From Flavobacterium sp. (GTDB lineage Bacteria; Bacteroidota; Bacteroidia; Flavobacteriales; Flavobacteriaceae): a DNA stretch of 8,411 nt. The position numbers and the translations under genes are program-made. The stretch is taken from NCBI GenBank assembly GCA_004296145.1, contig SEBM01000144.1:1-8411 (forward strand), given 5' to 3'. A model generated the notes under the pieces. The model was not told the origin of the DNA. It did no database searches and worked only from the letters and a program-made list of their open reading frames with translations. Positions 6,534 through 8,411 of the stretch are shown here, one piece after another. Position 1 is the stretch's first letter. Every line of letters starts with the position of its first letter.

Positions 6534-6542
6534 TTAATATAT

Positions 6543-8393
6543 ATGTGTGGAATTGTTGGATATATAGGTCACAGAGAGGCTTATCCTATAGTTATTAAAG
6601 GATTAAAGCGACTCGAATACAGAGGGTATGATAGTGCAGGTGTTATGTTGTATGATGCAGATGCAGGTATAAAACTTTGTAAAACAAAAGGTAAAGTTTC
6701 GGATCTTGAAGCAAAAGCAAAAGATAGTTTTACTACAAATGGAACTATAGGAATTGGTCATACCCGTTGGGCTACTCACGGTGTGCCAAATGATGTGAAT
6801 TCGCATCCTCATCTTTCTAATTCTGGTGATTTAGTAATCATTCATAATGGAATTATTGAAAATTATGCCCCTCTTAAAGAAGAATTGATAAAAAGAGGAT
6901 ATACTTTTAAATCTGATACTGATACAGAAGTTTTAGTAAACTTAATTGAGGAAGTTCAGAAAAATGAAAATATAAAACTTGGTAAAGCGGTTCAGATAGC
7001 TTTAAATCAAGTGGTGGGTGCCTATGCAATTGCAGTATTTGATAAGAAAAATCCAAACGAAATTGTGGCTGCAAGATTAGGTAGTCCTTTGGCAATTGGA
7101 GTTGGAGAAGGAGAATTTTTTATTGCTTCTGATGCATCACCTTTTATTGAATATACTGCTAATGCTATTTATCTTGAAGATGGTGAAATGGCAAACATTA
7201 GATTGCATAAGCCTCTTAAAGTTAGAAAGATAAAAGATGACTCTTTAGTAGATCCTTACATTCAGGAACTTCAAATGAATTTGGAGCAAATTGAAAAAGG
7301 AGGTTATGATCATTTCATGCTAAAAGAAATCTACGAGCAGCCAAGTGTGATTAAAGACACATACAGAGGAAGACTTCATGCAAATGAAGGAATAGTTCAA
7401 ATGGCCGGTGTTGAAGATAATCTTGAAAAATTCTTAAACGCTCAGAGAATCTTAATCGTAGCATGTGGAACTTCATGGCATGCAGGTTTAGTAGCGGAGT
7501 ACATTTTTGAAGAATTTACACGTATTCCTGTTGAAGTAGAATATGCTTCAGAATTCAGATACCGTAACCCTATCATTAATAAAAATGATGTTGTAATTGC
7601 TATTTCTCAATCCGGAGAAACTGCAGATACAATGGCGGCAATTAAATTAGCGAAAGAAAACGGAGCATTTGTTTTTGGAGTTTGTAACGTTGTCGGTTCA
7701 TCTATTTCAAGAGAAAGTCATGCTGGTGCTTATACACACGCAGGTCCCGAAATTGGAGTAGCTTCTACTAAAGCATTTACAACTCAGATTACAGTTTTAA
7801 CGATGATTGCGTTAAGATTAGGAAAAGCAAAAGGAACTTTATCAAATACAGATTTCCATACTTATTTACAGGAATTAGAAATTATTCCGGAGAAAGTTGC
7901 CGAAGCATTAGAAACAAATGACAGAGCAAAAGAAATTGCAGCAGCTTTTAAAGATGCTCCAAACTGTTTGTACTTAGGCCGTGGATATAATTTCCCGGTT
8001 GCTTTAGAAGGTGCTTTAAAACTAAAAGAGATCTCGTATATTCATGCTGAAGGATATCCTGCAGCTGAAATGAAACATGGTCCTATTGCTTTAATTGATG
8101 AGCATATGCCGGTTATTGTAATTGCACCAAAACAAGGTCATTATGATAAGATCGTAAGTAATATTCAGGAGATAAAATCCCGTAGTGGAAAAATTATTGC
8201 TGTTGTAACAAAAGGAGATACACAAGTTCGTGATCTTGCAGATTATGTAATTGAAATTCCTGAAACTTCAGATGCATTATCACCACTTATTACAACAATA
8301 CCGTTACAATTGCTTTCTTATTACATTGCTGTTATGAGAGGTTGTAATGTGGATCAGCCACGTAATTTGGCGAAATCGGTTACTGTAGAGTAA
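6543..8393 (+). CDS. glmS: Glutamine--fructose-6-phosphate aminotransferase (isomerizing)
   Basis: GlmS converts fructose-6-phosphate and glutamine to glucosamine-6-phosphate and glutamate, the first committed step to UDP-GlcNAc for peptidoglycan and lipopolysaccharide. The 616 residues are full-length (E. coli 609). The N-terminal glutaminase domain (about 2-225) starts MCGIVGYIG with C2 as nucleophile, exposed after Met removal. It also has GHTRWATHG (72-80), HNGIIENY (101-108) and SDTDTE (124-129). The first SIS sugar-binding domain has ACGTSWHAG (308-315) and SQSGETADT (355-363). GVASTKAFTTQ (405-415) leads to the second SIS domain with KEISYIHAEGY (495-505) and KHGP (511-514). E496, H512 and K611 correspond to E. 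coli E488, H504 and K603, the isomerase residues. The start is fixed by the required MCG. It follows the DUF4270 gene by 9 nt, which leaves no room for a glmS ribozyme. It is probably transcribed from the promoter before 4089. Confidence 0.98.
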   Translation: MCGIVGYIGHREAYPIVIKGLKRLEYRGYDSAGVMLYDADAGIKLCKTKGKVSDLEAKAKDSFTTNGTIGIGHTRWATHGVPNDVNSHPHLSNSGDLVIIHNGIIENYAPLKEELIKRGYTFKSDTDTEVLVNLIEEVQKNENIKLGKAVQIALNQVVGAYAIAVFDKKNPNEIVAARLGSPLAIGVGEGEFFIASDASPFIEYTANAIYLEDGEMANIRLHKPLKVRKIKDDSLVDPYIQELQMNLEQIEKGGYDHFMLKEIYEQPSVIKDTYRGRLHANEGIVQMAGVEDNLEKFLNAQRILIVACGTSWHAGLVAEYIFEEFTRIPVEVEYASEFRYRNPIINKNDVVIAISQSGETADTMAAIKLAKENGAFVFGVCNVVGSSISRESHAGAYTHAGPEIGVASTKAFTTQITVLTMIALRLGKAKGTLSNTDFHTYLQELEIIPEKVAEALETNDRAKEIAAAFKDAPNCLYLGRGYNFPVALEGALKLKEISYIHAEGYPAAEMKHGPIALIDEHMPVIVIAPKQGHYDKIVSNIQEIKSRSGKIIAVVTKGDTQVRDLADYVIEIPETSDALSPLITTIPLQLLSYYIAVMRGCNVDQPRNLAKSVTVE

Positions 8394-8411
8394 ATTATAA
8401 TATTTATATAG

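Noticed and set aside
6534..6542. glmS ribozyme/riboswitch upstream of glmS
   Set aside because: Only 9 nt separate the DUF4270 stop from the glmS start, and this element is known mainly from Firmicutes. No matching structure was seen.

Overview
The window looks like chromosomal DNA from a member of the Bacteroidota, most likely Flavobacterium or a close relative. The DNA is A+T-rich, no gene has a clear Shine-Dalgarno sequence, and TAnnTTTG-type promoter boxes are present. There is a DUF4270 lipoprotein with a Bacteroidota-style residue pattern after its lipobox. The encoded PanC, PanD, RadA and GlmS proteins are full-length. No mobile element, CRISPR array, tRNA or rRNA was seen.

Layout: two gene groups diverge from a 78-bp region at 4011-4088. 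Leftward (minus strand) run panC (about 4010/3980 to 3132) and panD (3117-2767), ending at a probable intrinsic terminator near 2701-2736. A 198-bp gap with hairpins follows. After it come a secreted esterase-fold protein (2568-1417) and, 3 nt later, radA (1413-52). A short open start at 31-1 may begin another minus-strand gene that leaves the window. Rightward (plus strand) run a half-length glycogen-synthase-like protein (4089-4895), a DUF4270 lipoprotein (4917-6533) and glmS (6543-8393). Their spacings of 21 and 9 nt suggest one operon.

Function: panC and panD make pantothenate, the precursor of coenzyme A. PanD supplies beta-alanine and PanC joins it to pantoate. glmS makes glucosamine-6-phosphate, the entry point to UDP-GlcNAc for peptidoglycan and lipopolysaccharide. 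radA is a recombination and repair ATPase. These four are housekeeping genes with intact active-site motifs.

The less understood part is the set of three proteins that resemble known families but deviate from them. The GT5-like protein has only the N-terminal half of a glycogen synthase and has lost the KTGGL motif. The DUF4270 lipoprotein has no known role that I can name and may be exported to the cell surface. The esterase-fold protein has Asp where the catalytic Ser is expected. The GT5-like/DUF4270/glmS operon is the best candidate here for an undescribed envelope-related system, but that is inference from context. Overall this is mostly an ordinary core-genome region.
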